The notes: generated from the letters alone by a model not told the origin. 64,000 nt of DNA from an uncultured Gammaproteobacteria bacterium (GCA_902553145.1 CACDKD010000006.1:1-64000); one strand, 5' to 3'; counted from the first letter of the stretch, positions 42,695-53,082 are shown. Numbers and translations: made by a program.

Positions 42695-43820
42695 AAAATA
42701 TAAAATACTTATTGCCACTGGAGGTACCGGTGGCCATATTTATCCTGCAATTGCTTTGGCTCATAAGTATGAGAAGGACGGTAACCGTGTCATTATTGTT
42801 GGAACCGGAAATGATATAGAGAAGAAGATCCTCTCATCTGAAGATCTTGAGGTTAAATATTTTCCCTCAAAACTAAAAGATTATCCCGTTTACAAAAAAT
42901 TTTTATTTAGCTTCTGGTTGGATAAAGAAGTTAAACATTTTGTTAGAGAAATGAAACCGGACATGATTCTTGGAATGGGTGGATATGCTTCATCTGAAAT
43001 TTGTCGTGCTGGAGGTAAAGATGTATGTGTGATCATACAAGAACAAAACTCAATTGCAGGAAGAGTAAACAGATTCCTTATTTTTTTTAGGAAAGCTAGA
43101 GCGGCAATTCAAGGTTTACCAGGTTCATTTAGTAAGCTAGATAGATTGATGATGAGATCTCCAGATGATATGAAGTTTTTAGGAAACCCAATCAGGAAAG
43201 AGATTTTAGATATCAAGAAAATATCTCCAGTAGAAGATAAACCAGGTGATTTAAAGGTTTTTATAATGGGAGGAAGCCAAGGAGCAAGATCAATAAATTG
43301 TAATGCGCCCAATGCTTTAGCAGCTCTAAGCAGGAGCATAAATATAAAGGTTGTACATGACACTGGAGATGATGATTATGAGGAAGTCAAAGAGTCATAT
43401 AGAAGGCTTGGTATAGAAGCAAAAGTATCAAAATTTAATCGAAATGTGGAATCGGCATATGCTTGGGCAGACTTATTCATAGGAAGAGCTGGAGCAATGA
43501 CCGTTTCTGAGCTCAGTGCAATTGGACTTCCTTCAATTCTCATTCCTTTCCCATATGCTATGGATAATCACCAATTTTATAATGCACGCTTTCTAGAAGA
43601 GAAAGGCGGTGCAGTCATCATTGATGATAAGAATCTTACATCCGAAAATTTAGCAGATGTAATCAAAGACCTCTCTGAAGATAGAAAAATATTAAAGAAA
43701 ATGAGCGAATCAGCATTTGATGATCGTTTTGTTCATGCAACAGAAAATATTGTTGATTTTACTTATCAGGTACTTGAGAAATTTAAACTAATGGCTAACC
43801 ATTATCATTATCGAACGTGA
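42687..43820 (+). CDS. murG: Lipid II synthase MurG (GlcNAc transferase)
   Basis: 377 aa, GT-B fold. N-terminal ATGGTGGHIYPAIALA, GMGGYASSE, QEQNSIAGRVNR, the UDP-binding IMGGSQGARSIN, and FIGRAGAMTVSELSAIGLPSILIPFPYA are intact. It adds GlcNAc to lipid I on the cytoplasmic face. It is flanked by ftsW and directly by murB (GTGA overlap), with murC absent between them. Confidence 0.96.
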   Translation: MDKKYKILIATGGTGGHIYPAIALAHKYEKDGNRVIIVGTGNDIEKKILSSEDLEVKYFPSKLKDYPVYKKFLFSFWLDKEVKHFVREMKPDMILGMGGYASSEICRAGGKDVCVIIQEQNSIAGRVNRFLIFFRKARAAIQGLPGSFSKLDRLMMRSPDDMKFLGNPIRKEILDIKKISPVEDKPGDLKVFIMGGSQGARSINCNAPNALAALSRSINIKVVHDTGDDDYEEVKESYRRLGIEAKVSKFNRNVESAYAWADLFIGRAGAMTVSELSAIGLPSILIPFPYAMDNHQFYNARFLEEKGGAVIIDDKNLTSENLADVIKDLSEDRKILKKMSESAFDDRFVHATENIVDFTYQVLEKFKLMANHYHYRT

Positions 43821-44686
43821 CAGGAAATAATATTATCCTTAACGAGCCTTTATCGAGACATACATCTTGGAAGGTTGGCGGCCTGGCTGATGTTTTCTTT
43901 ACGCCAAATGATCGAAACGATCTTTCTCATTTTTTAAAATCAAATGATGGAAGCATCACTTGGCTTGGTAATGGGACCAATATTTTGGTGAGAGATGGTG
44001 GAGTCAGAGATGTAGTAATTTCAACAAAGAAAGCTTTTAAAGAGATTGAATTGATGGATAAATCTAGTTGTAAGGCAGAAGTTGGTGTTTCATGTTTTGA
44101 GTTAGCCATGTATGCCACAAAGAACAACTTAGGACCTGCTGCATTTTTTTCTGGAATACCGGGATCAATTGGAGGCGCGCTTACTATGAATGCGGGTTGT
44201 TTTGGCCATGAAACTTGGGAATTTGTTAAGAGCGTTGAGGTTATTGATCGAAATGGAGTGATTCACCATTTGGATCCTAAAGAATTTTCTATTTCTTATC
44301 GATCAGTAAGTTTCCCATTTCCTCTCTGGTTCTTATCATGCGAGATGATTTTTCCAGATGAAGGGGTAACTACAATGGAAGAGCTGAAGAGCTTGAGGGA
44401 TTCTCGAATAGAGCGCCAACCTCTTAGTGAGAATACATGCGGATCCGTTTTCAAGAATCCAGAGGGAAACCATGCTGGCGATCTCATCGAAAGATCTGGC
44501 CTCAAAGGGTTTAGAATTGGAGGATGTTCCATTTCAGAAAAACATGCGAATTTTATCGTTAATGATAAAGGAGCAACTGCGAGAGATATTGAAACACTTA
44601 TTAATCATATTCAGAATACTGTGAAGGATCGCTTTGGGATAGACTTGGATACTGAGGTTAGAATCATCGGGGAGCATGATGAGTGA
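43817..44686 (+). CDS. murB: UDP-N-acetylenolpyruvoylglucosamine reductase, short-form MurB
   Basis: 289 aa from GTG 43817, which overlaps the murG stop. FAD-binding segments: SRHTSWKVGGLADVFF, GNGTNILVRDGG, FFSGIPGSIGGALTMNAGC. SVSFPF precedes the catalytic region NTCGSVFKNPEG, and AGDLIERSGLKG follows. The length and layout are of the short type II form common in alphaproteobacterial dcw clusters rather than the 342-aa E. coli form. It reduces enolpyruvyl-UDP-GlcNAc made by MurA. It overlaps ddl by 11 bp. Confidence 0.95.
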   Translation: MTGNNIILNEPLSRHTSWKVGGLADVFFTPNDRNDLSHFLKSNDGSITWLGNGTNILVRDGGVRDVVISTKKAFKEIELMDKSSCKAEVGVSCFELAMYATKNNLGPAAFFSGIPGSIGGALTMNAGCFGHETWEFVKSVEVIDRNGVIHHLDPKEFSISYRSVSFPFPLWFLSCEMIFPDEGVTTMEELKSLRDSRIERQPLSENTCGSVFKNPEGNHAGDLIERSGLKGFRIGGCSISEKHANFIVNDKGATARDIETLINHIQNTVKDRFGIDLDTEVRIIGEHDE

Positions 44687-45596
44687 TGAAATAAAATCTT
44701 ATTCAAAAGTAGCAGTGCTTTATGGCGGAAGTTCTTCTGAGAGGGAAATATCACTCATCACTGGCAAAGCTGTATTTAAATCTCTTAAATCTGAAGGAGT
44801 TGAAGTAATACTTATTGATACCATTGAACCTTTTATTGAAGTTTTGAAAACTGAAAGAGTTACGCATGCTTGGATAGCTCTTCACGGCTCTGATGGCGAA
44901 GATGGCAAGATACAGTCAATTCTTAACATGCTGAATATAAAATATACAGGCAGCGATCCCATTACTTGTTCAATTACGATGAATAAGTATTTCACCAAAT
45001 CAATTCTAAAATCTAATGGATTTAAAACTCCTGACTTTATGGTTGTTGATTCGAGCACTCAATATGAAAACATTATAAAAGAGTTAAAAGAGCCCTTTGT
45101 CTTAAAGCAATGTTCAGAAGGATCAAGTATTGGTATTTTTATCGTTGAAAACAGAGAAGAATATTTAGACCATTTTTCTGAACTAGAAAAAAGCAATGAC
45201 TGGATTATCGCAGAACAATTTATGCAAGGCGATGAATACACTTCCACATATTTAAATGGCAAAGTACTGCCAATCATCAAAATCAAAGCAAAAAATCATG
45301 AATTCTATGACTATGATGCAAAATATTTGAGCGATGAAACCGAATATATTTGTCCTTGTGGATTAGATGCAGAAAGAGAAATGGTGATAAATCGCGAGTG
45401 CGAGAGGGCATTTAATTTATTCAATGTCAAAGGATGGGGTAGGCTTGATTTTTTCCTGGATGATGACTCTCCTGTAATTCTTGAAATAAACACAGTTCCT
45501 GGAATGACAACGCACAGCTTGGTGCCTATGTCAGCTAAAGAAGCAGGTATTAATTTTGAATCACTATGTTTTGAAATCTTGAAATCATCGAGCTGA
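44676..45596 (+). CDS. ddl: D-alanine--D-alanine ligase
   Basis: 306 aa, ATP-grasp enzyme, from ATG 44676 or the next codon 44679. AVLYGGSSSEREISLITG, ALHGSDGEDGKIQ, KQCSEGSSIGIF, EFYDYDAKY, and the metal-binding ILEINTVPGMTTHSLVPM near the C-terminus match DdlB-type enzymes. It makes D-Ala-D-Ala for the pentapeptide. In this genome the ligase that uses it (MurF) is not in the cluster. The start lies inside murB and a TTG-initiated ftsQ follows after 3 bp. Confidence 0.96.
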   Translation: MMSDEIKSYSKVAVLYGGSSSEREISLITGKAVFKSLKSEGVEVILIDTIEPFIEVLKTERVTHAWIALHGSDGEDGKIQSILNMLNIKYTGSDPITCSITMNKYFTKSILKSNGFKTPDFMVVDSSTQYENIIKELKEPFVLKQCSEGSSIGIFIVENREEYLDHFSELEKSNDWIIAEQFMQGDEYTSTYLNGKVLPIIKIKAKNHEFYDYDAKYLSDETEYICPCGLDAEREMVINRECERAFNLFNVKGWGRLDFFLDDDSPVILEINTVPGMTTHSLVPMSAKEAGINFESLCFEILKSSS

Positions 45597-45599
45597 ATA

Positions 45600-46361
45600 T
45601 TGGCATTACTATCAAAAAAAGGATCTAAAAAGAATAAAAGGAAAAATAGATTTTCTTACAGTTCAAAGCCCAATCGAGAAAGAAGCAGAAGAGGAATTAT
45701 TAAGAAATTAATTTCACTGACTGCTCTATTGTTGATTACGTTTACTTTATTTTCACTGATTAATCAGAAAATTACTGAGATACAGTATATAAATGAAATC
45801 AAGAGGGTATCTTTGGATGATTTGAGTGCTATTTCCTCAAAGATCTATAACAGGGGTTTCTTGCAAATTGGTTTGAGTCAAATAAAGGAAGAAATTGAAA
45901 AGGTTAATTGGGTAAAAAGTGCAAGTCTTGAAAGGCGATGGCCAAATCAAATAAAAATCTACATTGAAGAAGAGCAAATTATTGGTCGATGGAACAATGA
46001 ATCGATTATGAATTCAAAAGGCACTCTCTTTATTCTCAATCAGCAGACATTACCAAAGGACCTAGTTGAATTTTATGGGCCAGATGGTCAGGAAGCGATA
46101 GTTTTTGAAAAGTATTTATCATTTAAAGAAGAATTGGCTATACGAGGAATTCTCATCGAGCAAATGACACTAGATTTTAAGGGATCTTGGAGTATTACAA
46201 TTAGACCCAATATCACTATTCGATTTGGCAAGGAGAATATCACAGAGAGATTTAATCGATTTTTAATGATATGGGATGAATCTCTATTAGATAAATTGAC
46301 AGTAATTGAATATATTGACCTAAGATATACAGAGGGTTTTTCAGTTAAGAAAAGAAACTAA
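45600..46361 (+). CDS. ftsQ: Cell division protein FtsQ
   Basis: 253 aa with a TTG start at 45600, since no ATG/GTG is available after the ddl stop. A very basic cytoplasmic N-terminus (SKKGSKKNKRKNRF) and one membrane helix (LISLTALLLITFTLFSLI) come first. A POTRA domain (GFLQIGLSQIKEEIEKVNWVKSASLERRWPNQIKIYIEE) and the beta domain follow. It is a divisome scaffold contacting FtsB/FtsL. Position between ddl and ftsA is canonical. Confidence 0.92.
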   Translation: MALLSKKGSKKNKRKNRFSYSSKPNRERSRRGIIKKLISLTALLLITFTLFSLINQKITEIQYINEIKRVSLDDLSAISSKIYNRGFLQIGLSQIKEEIEKVNWVKSASLERRWPNQIKIYIEEEQIIGRWNNESIMNSKGTLFILNQQTLPKDLVEFYGPDGQEAIVFEKYLSFKEELAIRGILIEQMTLDFKGSWSITIRPNITIRFGKENITERFNRFLMIWDESLLDKLTVIEYIDLRYTEGFSVKKRN

Positions 46362-46369
46362 ATATTCAA

Positions 46370-47602
46370 ATGGCAAGAAGTAGCTCAAGTGAAATCATCG
46401 CATCTGTGGATATTGGAACATCCAAGATCGTAGCATTGATTGCAGAAATCAACGGCGATAATGAACTAAAGATTATTGGAGTAGGGACAGAGCCTTCTCG
46501 AGGTTTAAAGAAAGGAGTTGTAGTCAACATTGAATCTACTGTGGATTCCATTGGAAAAGCAATCAAACAAGCAGAAAGAATTGCAGAATGTGACATAAAT
46601 ACAGTTTTTGCAGGCATCGCTGGTAGCCATGTCAGAAGTTATGATGGTCATGGATTTGTTCGCATCAACGAAGGAGAAGTGTCTCAAGAAGATATTGATG
46701 GAGCAGTCGATGCATCCATTGCCATGAAGATTCCATCGGAGGAGAGGATTCTGCATGTACTTCCAAAAGATTTCGTTATTGATGGTCAAGATGGTATTTC
46801 AGAACCTATAGGGATGTCAGGAATTAGGCTCGAAGCCGATGTCCACATTGTAACTATATCGAGAACAGCTGAGGAAAACATCGTAAAGTCACTTGATCAT
46901 TGTGACCTTGATATTCAAGAAGTTGTCCTTGAGCCACTTGCATCAAGTATGTCTGTTTTATCGCAAGACGAGAAAGAATTGGGCGCATGCCTAATTGACA
47001 TCGGTGGCGGAACGACAGATATTGCAATCTTTAAGGATGGTCAGATCATAACCACAAAAGTGATTCCTGTTGGCGGTGACCACGTCACGAGAGATATAGC
47101 TCATGAATTAAAAACACCCGTTAATGAGGCCGAAATAATTAAGATTGAACATGCTGCTACACTCTCAAAGTTAAATGGCATAGATACTCTAATTGATGTG
47201 CCAAGTGTTGGCGATCGAGAGGCGAGAAAAACAGACAGGAAGGTTCTGGCTTCTGTTGTTGAGCAAAGGTATGAAGAAATTTTTGAAGTGATCAACACGG
47301 AAGTAGGCAAGATTAGCCTTGAAAGTTTAAGAGCAGGTGTAATTCTCACTGGCGGTGCATCTAAATTAGACGGTGCAGTTGAATTGGCTGAGACTGTTTT
47401 TGGCTGCGATGTTAGATTAGGCTATCCCAAGCCAATGAGTGGAGCATTTGAATCAATTAATGGACCTGAAAATGCAACTGGTGCAGGACTTTTGCTCTAT
47501 GCTCTCGAAAAATACAAATCTAAGCCAGATGATTTGGTTAAACAAAAATCTTCAGCGCCATTATTCCAAAAAATACAAAATTGGTTTTCTTCAAATCTAT
47601 AA
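46370..47602 (+). CDS. ftsA: Cell division protein FtsA
   Basis: 410 aa, actin-like ATPase. VDIGTSKIVALIAEI (phosphate 1), the 1C domain, DIGGGTTDIAIF (phosphate 2) and ILTGGASKLDGAVELAE (adenosine motif) are present. The C-terminal amphipathic helix FQKIQNWFSSN tethers it to the membrane. It anchors FtsZ. Unusually the next gene is lpxC, not ftsZ; the 75-bp gap marks the place ftsZ vacated. Confidence 0.97.
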   Translation: MARSSSSEIIASVDIGTSKIVALIAEINGDNELKIIGVGTEPSRGLKKGVVVNIESTVDSIGKAIKQAERIAECDINTVFAGIAGSHVRSYDGHGFVRINEGEVSQEDIDGAVDASIAMKIPSEERILHVLPKDFVIDGQDGISEPIGMSGIRLEADVHIVTISRTAEENIVKSLDHCDLDIQEVVLEPLASSMSVLSQDEKELGACLIDIGGGTTDIAIFKDGQIITTKVIPVGGDHVTRDIAHELKTPVNEAEIIKIEHAATLSKLNGIDTLIDVPSVGDREARKTDRKVLASVVEQRYEEIFEVINTEVGKISLESLRAGVILTGGASKLDGAVELAETVFGCDVRLGYPKPMSGAFESINGPENATGAGLLLYALEKYKSKPDDLVKQKSSAPLFQKIQNWFSSNL

Positions 47603-47677
47603 AAAAGATATTTGGGATATAAATTCTTTATGTTAGTCTTTAGCTGCCTATATTATTGATTTATATTGAAAAGATAG

Positions 47678-48592
47678 ATGTTACACCAAAGAACTATAGC
47701 GAAAACCATTGAGACATCAGGTGTTGGATTGCACAGCGGTAAGAAGGTGGAGATGACATTGCGACCTGCTTCTGAGAACTCTGGAATTAGATTCAGGAGA
47801 ATGGATACTGATTCTCTAAAGGAAGTCCATGCTATCGCTGAGAATGTAACCGATACAAATCTCGGAACTACAATTTCTCAGAATGGTACCTCAGTCATGA
47901 CTATTGAACATTTACTTTCTGCTTTCGCAGGACTCGGTATTGATAATGTATACATTGATCTTCATGGCCCTGAGATACCAATTATGGATGGAAGCGCAGC
48001 ATCATTTATACTTCTCATAGAGTCAGCGGGCATTGAGGAACAGTCAGCAGCAAAGAAATTCCTCAGAATTAAAAAAAATATAAGGGTAGAAGAAGACGGA
48101 AAATTTGCAGAGTTTAGACCATTCGACGGGTATCGCCTTACATTTGATATTGAATTTGAACACCCAATGATTCAAAACGAGTTAACTCATTTCACTTTTG
48201 ATTTTTCAACTATGAATTTTCTGGAGCATATCTCAAGAGCTAGAACATTCGGATTTTTAAAAGATATTGAATCGCTGAGATCAAATAATCTGGCATTAGG
48301 GGGAAGTTTAGATAATGCGATTGTTCTAGACGATTATACAATCATCAATAAAGATGGACTCAGGTTTGAGGATGAATTTGTCAGGCATAAAATCTTAGAT
48401 GCAGTTGGAGACTTGTATCTTATGGGTCATATTTTAGTCGGTGAATATTATGGATATAAATCTGGTCATGACCTCAATAACAAGTTAATCAGGAAACTTT
48501 ATGCTGATTCTTCAGCCTGGGAGGAAGTAGAAGAAGAGGACATAAAGGAAATTCCAATTTCATATTGGACAGCAGCACTGGGTAAAACTTAA
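47678..48592 (+). CDS. lpxC: UDP-3-O-acyl-N-acetylglucosamine deacetylase
   Basis: 304 aa. Zinc ligands lie in TIEHLLSAFAGLGIDN and in FVRHKILDAVGDL (His and Asp); the basic start QRTIAKTIETSGVGLHSGKKV and PEIPIMDGSAASF are family hallmarks. It commits UDP-GlcNAc to lipid A. It follows the division genes as in other Gammaproteobacteria. Its stop shares TTAA with the convergent dciA-like gene. The C-terminal tail is acidic and could bear the FtsH-sensitive regulation known in E. coli, but that is not shown. Confidence 0.97.
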   Translation: MLHQRTIAKTIETSGVGLHSGKKVEMTLRPASENSGIRFRRMDTDSLKEVHAIAENVTDTNLGTTISQNGTSVMTIEHLLSAFAGLGIDNVYIDLHGPEIPIMDGSAASFILLIESAGIEEQSAAKKFLRIKKNIRVEEDGKFAEFRPFDGYRLTFDIEFEHPMIQNELTHFTFDFSTMNFLEHISRARTFGFLKDIESLRSNNLALGGSLDNAIVLDDYTIINKDGLRFEDEFVRHKILDAVGDLYLMGHILVGEYYGYKSGHDLNNKLIRKLYADSSAWEEVEEEDIKEIPISYWTAALGKT

Positions 48593-48876
48593 TTTCGAAC
48601 CTTTGTTCTGAATTTAATCTTATCTGGTAAGACATTAATTTTTAATAATATTTTCTTAATATTTCTTTCTTCATATCTTAAGGCTTCTGTTTCTTCTGCA
48701 CTATTACACTCGATGAAGAGTATATTTTCCTTCAGATAAGCATTTTCAATTATGTAAGGTTTATCTTTTAGCTTATCTAGAAGATGTTTGAAAATTTTTG
48801 TTTTTTCATCAAGCAGACTTGAATTTTCTCTATTCAGCCCTAAATCTTTTCTTATAATCTCTGATATATGCTTCAT
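48589..48876 (-). CDS. dciA: DciA-like (DUF721) helicase-loading protein, short
   Basis: 95 aa. The pattern of an N-terminal helix (KHISEIIRKDLGL) and a KH-like core (IENAYLKENILFIECNSAEETEALRYEERNIKKIL) ending with a basic strand suggests DUF721/DciA. From memory, Pseudomonas dciA sits exactly here, opposed to lpxC and upstream of secA. DciA loads DnaB at replication forks. It is shorter than typical members and similarity is weak, so position carries much of the call. Confidence 0.6.
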   Translation of the reverse strand: MKHISEIIRKDLGLNRENSSLLDEKTKIFKHLLDKLKDKPYIIENAYLKENILFIECNSAEETEALRYEERNIKKILLKINVLPDKIKFRTKVRN

Positions 48877-48926
48877 GATGAATTTTTCAAAAGTGAACTA
48901 TTGGGCAAAATTATTTTTCTTAGAAG

Positions 48927-48932
48927 TATAAT
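48927..48932 (+). promoter_or_regulatory. Candidate -10 of secA promoter
   Basis: A perfect TATAAT lies 60 bp before the secA start, in the 116-bp divergent gap. The best -35 nearby (TTGGGC, 48901-48906) has a 20-bp spacer, so the site is only moderately supported. No SecM-like leader peptide is seen. Confidence 0.35.
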
Positions 48933-48992
48933 ATCAGCCTAATAATTCTATGGGCATTAATTTGCTGATAGAGAATTTAAAAAGGCTTTCAA

Positions 48993-51698
48993 TTGAAGAA
49001 ATTGTTCAAAAAAATATTCGGTAGTCGCAATGACAGGCTTTTGGCTGATTACTCAAAGATTGTAGATGAAATCAACTTGTTTGAGGATCATTTAAGAGAT
49101 CTCTCTGATCAAGAGATATTGGCTAAGACGGAAGAGTTGAAGTCTAAGTATGAGCAACAAAATGATTTGGATGCAATACTCCCAGAAGCATTCGCTGTTG
49201 TAAGAGAAGCTTCCGTCAGAACATTAGGCCTCAGACATTATGATGCACAAATGGTAGGAGGGATCACGCTTCACCAAGGAAAAATTGCTGAGATGAAAAC
49301 AGGAGAGGGCAAGACACTCGTTTCAACATTGCCGGCATATCTGAATTCTATTTCAGGAGAGCCTGTTCATATTGTCACAGTCAACGAATATCTTGCAGAA
49401 AGAGATGCTGCATGGATGAAGCCCATCTACGAATTTTTAGGCCTTACAGTTGGATGCATTACCTCAGAACAAAATCCAAGAGAAAGAAAGGAATCATATG
49501 CTTGCAATATAACCTATGGCACAAACAATGAATTTGGCTTTGATTACCTAAGAGATAATCTCGCTTTTGAGAAGGAGAATCAATCTCAAGGGTCTTTGGG
49601 ATTTGCGATTGTAGATGAGGTGGATTCAATATTAATTGATGAAGCGAGAACCCCTCTAATCATTTCTGGTAGAGCGGAGGACAGCACTGAGCTTTACCAG
49701 AGAATGAATGCAATTGTTCCCAAGTTAGAGGAAGCAATTGACGAAGAAGATTCAAGAGACTTCACGGTTGATGAAAAAACAAAACAGATCTATCTTACAG
49801 AATTGGGTCACTCGAATGTTGAGAGCATTCTAAATGGGATGGGTTTACTGGAAGCTGGGGAAAGTCTATACGATCCACAAAATATTCGTTTGATGCATCA
49901 TATCAATGCAGCCATTAGGGCTCATAAACTGTTTCAAAAAGATGTTGATTACATCGTAAAAGAAGGTGAAGTTATTATTGTCGATGAGTTTACGGGTCGA
50001 ACAATGTCTGGAAGGAGATGGTCAGACGGATTGCATCAAGCAGTTGAAGCCAAGGAAAATCTAAGAATTAAAGAAGAAAATCAGACCATTGCGTCTATTA
50101 CTTTTCAAAACTATTTTAGACTATATAACAAATTATCCGGTATGACAGGAACAGCTGATACAGAGGCATTTGAGTTCCAGCAAATCTATGGATTAGAGGT
50201 TGTAGTTATACCAACACATGAGCCAATGATTCGTAAAGATATGTCTGATCTCGTCTATCTGAATCAAGATGGTAAATTTAGGAATATCATTACTGACATC
50301 AAAGATAAGCAAGAGATGGGACAGCCAGTTTTATTGGGTACAGCGTCCATTGAAAATTCAGAATATATTTCAAAGCTTCTTCAGAAAGAAAAAATAAAGC
50401 ATGAGGTTCTCAATGCAAAACAGCATAAAAAAGAATCTATGATCATTGCACAGGCTGGAAGACCAGGTGCTGTGACCATTGCAACAAACATGGCAGGTAG
50501 AGGAACAGATATTGTTCTCGGTGGGAATTTAGAAGCAGAGATAAAGTCACTCGGTGAGAGTGTATCCCAAGATGATATCGATCAAACTAGAAAAGAGTGG
50601 GCGCAAAGACACCAAGAGGTTATTGATGCTGGAGGTTTACATATCATTGGCACAGAGCGTCATGAGTCCAGAAGAATCGATAATCAATTGAGAGGTCGGT
50701 CTGGAAGACAAGGCGATCCTGGCTCGAGCAGATTCTATCTGTCTTTGGATGATGATTTATTAAGAATATTTGGTGATCCTCAGAAAACACAAACAATGTT
50801 ATCTAGAGTTGGAATGGAACAAGAAGAAGCCATTGAGAGCAGTCTTCTGACTAAACAAATTGAGAGAGCACAAACAAAAGTCGAGTCTCACAACTTCGAT
50901 ATTCGAAAAAACTTATTGGAATACGATGATGTGGCCAATGATCAAAGAAGTGTAATTTATCAGTTGAGGAAGGATATATTAGATGCTGAGAGTATAGGTG
51001 AAATGATTGATGGTATCAGTGAGGAAGTGATGCAAGATTTGGTTGGTCAGTACATTGAGCCTGAGTCTATGGAAGAAACATGGGATTTAGGCGGTTTGCA
51101 ACAAGCCCTCCTGAATGATTATATGATTGATCTCGATTTGGAAAGCATTATAGAAAAAGACGAGACTATAAATGAAGGCAATCTTTGGAATGTCATACAT
51201 CAAGAGTTTCAAAAGAACTACAGCATTAAAGAAAATGCAATAGGTCATCGTCCAATGAGAGAGATTGAAAAAGCCATAATGATTCAGCAGCTGGACATGC
51301 AATGGAGAGAGCATTTGGCATCGATGGATCATCTTCGTCAGGGCATTCATCTGAGAGGTTATGCCCAAAAGAATCCAAAGCAAGAATATAAGAGGGAGTC
51401 ATTTGAGATGTTTTCTTTCATGATGGATCAGCTGAAGACCAATGCCATCGGGATATTGGCAAAAGCAAGATTCAAGGGTGAAGAGGATGCCGAATCGGTT
51501 AATCAACAGTCACCAAAGATGGATAGCGTTAGATTATCACACAATCAAGGATCAGCATTTAAGCCATCCGATTCAGGGCAAAAGAAGAGTGATAGTAAGA
51601 CATTTGTCAGAGGTCAAGACAAGATTGGGAGGAATGAGCCTTGTCCATGCGGATCAGGTAAAAAATACAAAAAATGTCATGGAATGATTACACAGTGA
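48993..51698 (+). CDS. secA: Protein translocase ATPase SecA
   Basis: 901 aa with a TTG start at 48993 ([14 protein letters not shown]). Walker A is in [19 protein letters not shown], the DEAD-like box in [16 protein letters not shown], then [25 protein letters not shown], the helicase arginine fingers in [19 protein letters not shown], and the C-terminal zinc motif [14 protein letters not shown] that binds SecB and ribosomes. It drives export through SecYEG. It is convergent with zapD. Confidence 0.98.
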   Translation: MKKLFKKIFGSRNDRLLADYSKIVDEINLFEDHLRDLSDQEILAKTEELKSKYEQQNDLDAILPEAFAVVREASVRTLGLRHYDAQMVGGITLHQGKIAEMKTGEGKTLVSTLPAYLNSISGEPVHIVTVNEYLAERDAAWMKPIYEFLGLTVGCITSEQNPRERKESYACNITYGTNNEFGFDYLRDNLAFEKENQSQGSLGFAIVDEVDSILIDEARTPLIISGRAEDSTELYQRMNAIVPKLEEAIDEEDSRDFTVDEKTKQIYLTELGHSNVESILNGMGLLEAGESLYDPQNIRLMHHINAAIRAHKLFQKDVDYIVKEGEVIIVDEFTGRTMSGRRWSDGLHQAVEAKENLRIKEENQTIASITFQNYFRLYNKLSGMTGTADTEAFEFQQIYGLEVVVIPTHEPMIRKDMSDLVYLNQDGKFRNIITDIKDKQEMGQPVLLGTASIENSEYISKLLQKEKIKHEVLNAKQHKKESMIIAQAGRPGAVTIATNMAGRGTDIVLGGNLEAEIKSLGESVSQDDIDQTRKEWAQRHQEVIDAGGLHIIGTERHESRRIDNQLRGRSGRQGDPGSSRFYLSLDDDLLRIFGDPQKTQTMLSRVGMEQEEAIESSLLTKQIERAQTKVESHNFDIRKNLLEYDDVANDQRSVIYQLRKDILDAESIGEMIDGISEEVMQDLVGQYIEPESMEETWDLGGLQQALLNDYMIDLDLESIIEKDETINEGNLWNVIHQEFQKNYSIKENAIGHRPMREIEKAIMIQQLDMQWREHLASMDHLRQGIHLRGYAQKNPKQEYKRESFEMFSFMMDQLKTNAIGILAKARFKGEEDAESVNQQSPKMDSVRLSHNQGSAFKPSDSGQKKSDSKTFVRGQDKIGRNEPCPCGSGKKYKKCHGMITQ

Positions 51699-51710
51699 TT
51701 GATGAATCGC

Positions 51711-52466
51711 TCAGCAGAGGGACAGCTTAAATTCAATATTTTCCTCAGTTTGAATGAAACGACCATCTTTATCCCTTTCCAAAAAACGAATTGCAATCAT
51801 ATGTCTGCCCCCACTAATTTCAGGATACACAGATGAATTTTCTATAAAAACTCTTATGAGTGAGATCTGTGCCGTTTTGCCAATTTGATGATTATACTGA
51901 CCACTTGTTGCAACCGTTCCAATGGGTTCACTGCTTTCCCTTATAATCCACATAAGTTTTTCAATCCCACCACATATGGGTTTGATTATATTGATCCACC
52001 CATCTAAATCATTCTTGACAGTCTTTGGATCTCCCTCTAGCCAAAACTTGTAACGAGGCATGTCAAACTCAGCTTTACCTCCTGGCAATGTGTGTCTGTG
52101 TAAAAGCGCTGATATGTAGTCATCATCTCTGAGTGGGTGGAGGTATCCTGTTCCAAGATCAAGCATTTTATCTTTTATAATATTTAGATCATCCAATAAG
52201 TTTGTTGCCATCTCATTGTCAGCATCGGGCATGGATTGATACCTTTGCATTTGAATGATGTAACGGTCTAAATCTGCCAAAACCTCTCTTCTAACATCTG
52301 TTCTCGCTAGGATCGTATAAATTTCAAGAAGAGTATGAATTGTTGTTCTGATCTCCCAGCGATCTTTTGAGTTACTGAATTTAGTTAGTCTATTGGATAG
52401 GAATTCTATTCTCATGAAAGTCCTTAGCCTTTCATTTAAGGGTAATTCATATATTCCTTGTTCCAT
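51711..52466 (-). CDS. zapD: Cell division protein ZapD
   Basis: 251 aa. The N-terminus YELPLNERLRTFMRIEFLSNRLTKF is diagnostic, followed by the helical domain (SNSKDRWEIRTTIHTLLEIYTILARTDVRRE) and a beta domain (HMIAIRFLERD). ZapD bundles FtsZ filaments by binding the FtsZ C-terminal peptide. It is downstream of coaE (13 bp), the usual gammaproteobacterial pair; yacG, often third, is absent. Confidence 0.95.
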   Translation of the reverse strand: MEQGIYELPLNERLRTFMRIEFLSNRLTKFSNSKDRWEIRTTIHTLLEIYTILARTDVRREVLADLDRYIIQMQRYQSMPDADNEMATNLLDDLNIIKDKMLDLGTGYLHPLRDDDYISALLHRHTLPGGKAEFDMPRYKFWLEGDPKTVKNDLDGWINIIKPICGGIEKLMWIIRESSEPIGTVATSGQYNHQIGKTAQISLIRVFIENSSVYPEISGGRHMIAIRFLERDKDGRFIQTEENIEFKLSLC

Positions 52467-52479
52467 TTATTTGAAGCTT

Positions 52480-53082
52480 TTATATTTTGGAATAGCGCTT
52501 GTGAAGTTCAAACACTTGCTCTTCTATTTCAATCAAAGTGACATTTTTTTCGTTAACAATCAAGTCATCGGCAAACCTTTGACGATCTGATCTAAGCGCT
52601 TGATTGGCCATTATGGACCTTGCTTCATCTAAAGTGATTTCATCTCTTTTCATCAATCGCTCTATTTGAGTAGCCTCTGAACAGTCCACCAAAAGTGTTC
52701 TGTCCATCTTTTGTATCATTCCAGTCTCAATCAATAAGGGTACAGAAATGATCAAATAATGCTCATTCGATTGATTGATTGCTTTAAATATTTCTTGACT
52801 GACCTTGGGATGTATTATTTTTTCAAGTATTTCCTTCTTGCTCACATCATTGAAGATCATCGACCTCATCTGTTTTCTATTGATCCAACCATTCTCATCG
52901 AGAATATCTGACCCAAAAGTGGATATGATTTCATTGAATGCAGACCCATCGGGTTTGGTAACAGTATGGGCAATCACATCGGCATCGATCACCCGAGCGC
53001 CAATTTTTTCAAAACAATCGCTGACAGTTGTTTTCCCAGATGCTATTCCACCTGTCAATCCTATTTTTTTAGTTTCATCCAT
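52480..53082 (-). CDS. coaE: Dephospho-CoA kinase
   Basis: 200 aa, P-loop kinase. Walker A GLTGGIASGKTTVSD, the DADVIAHTVT motif, INRKQMRSMIFND, and LLIETGM followed by LVDCSEATQIERLMKRD fit the family. It phosphorylates dephospho-CoA, the last step of CoA synthesis. It probably heads an operon with zapD and is divergent from sucC across 93 bp. Confidence 0.96.
   Translation of the reverse strand: MDETKKIGLTGGIASGKTTVSDCFEKIGARVIDADVIAHTVTKPDGSAFNEIISTFGSDILDENGWINRKQMRSMIFNDVSKKEILEKIIHPKVSQEIFKAINQSNEHYLIISVPLLIETGMIQKMDRTLLVDCSEATQIERLMKRDEITLDEARSIMANQALRSDRQRFADDLIVNEKNVTLIEIEEQVFELHKRYSKI

Noticed and set aside
48877-48992. SecM-like arrest peptide before secA
   Set aside because: The gap is only 116 bp and contains no plus-strand frame with a signal peptide and arrest motif; the gene at this junction is on the minus strand and DUF721-like.
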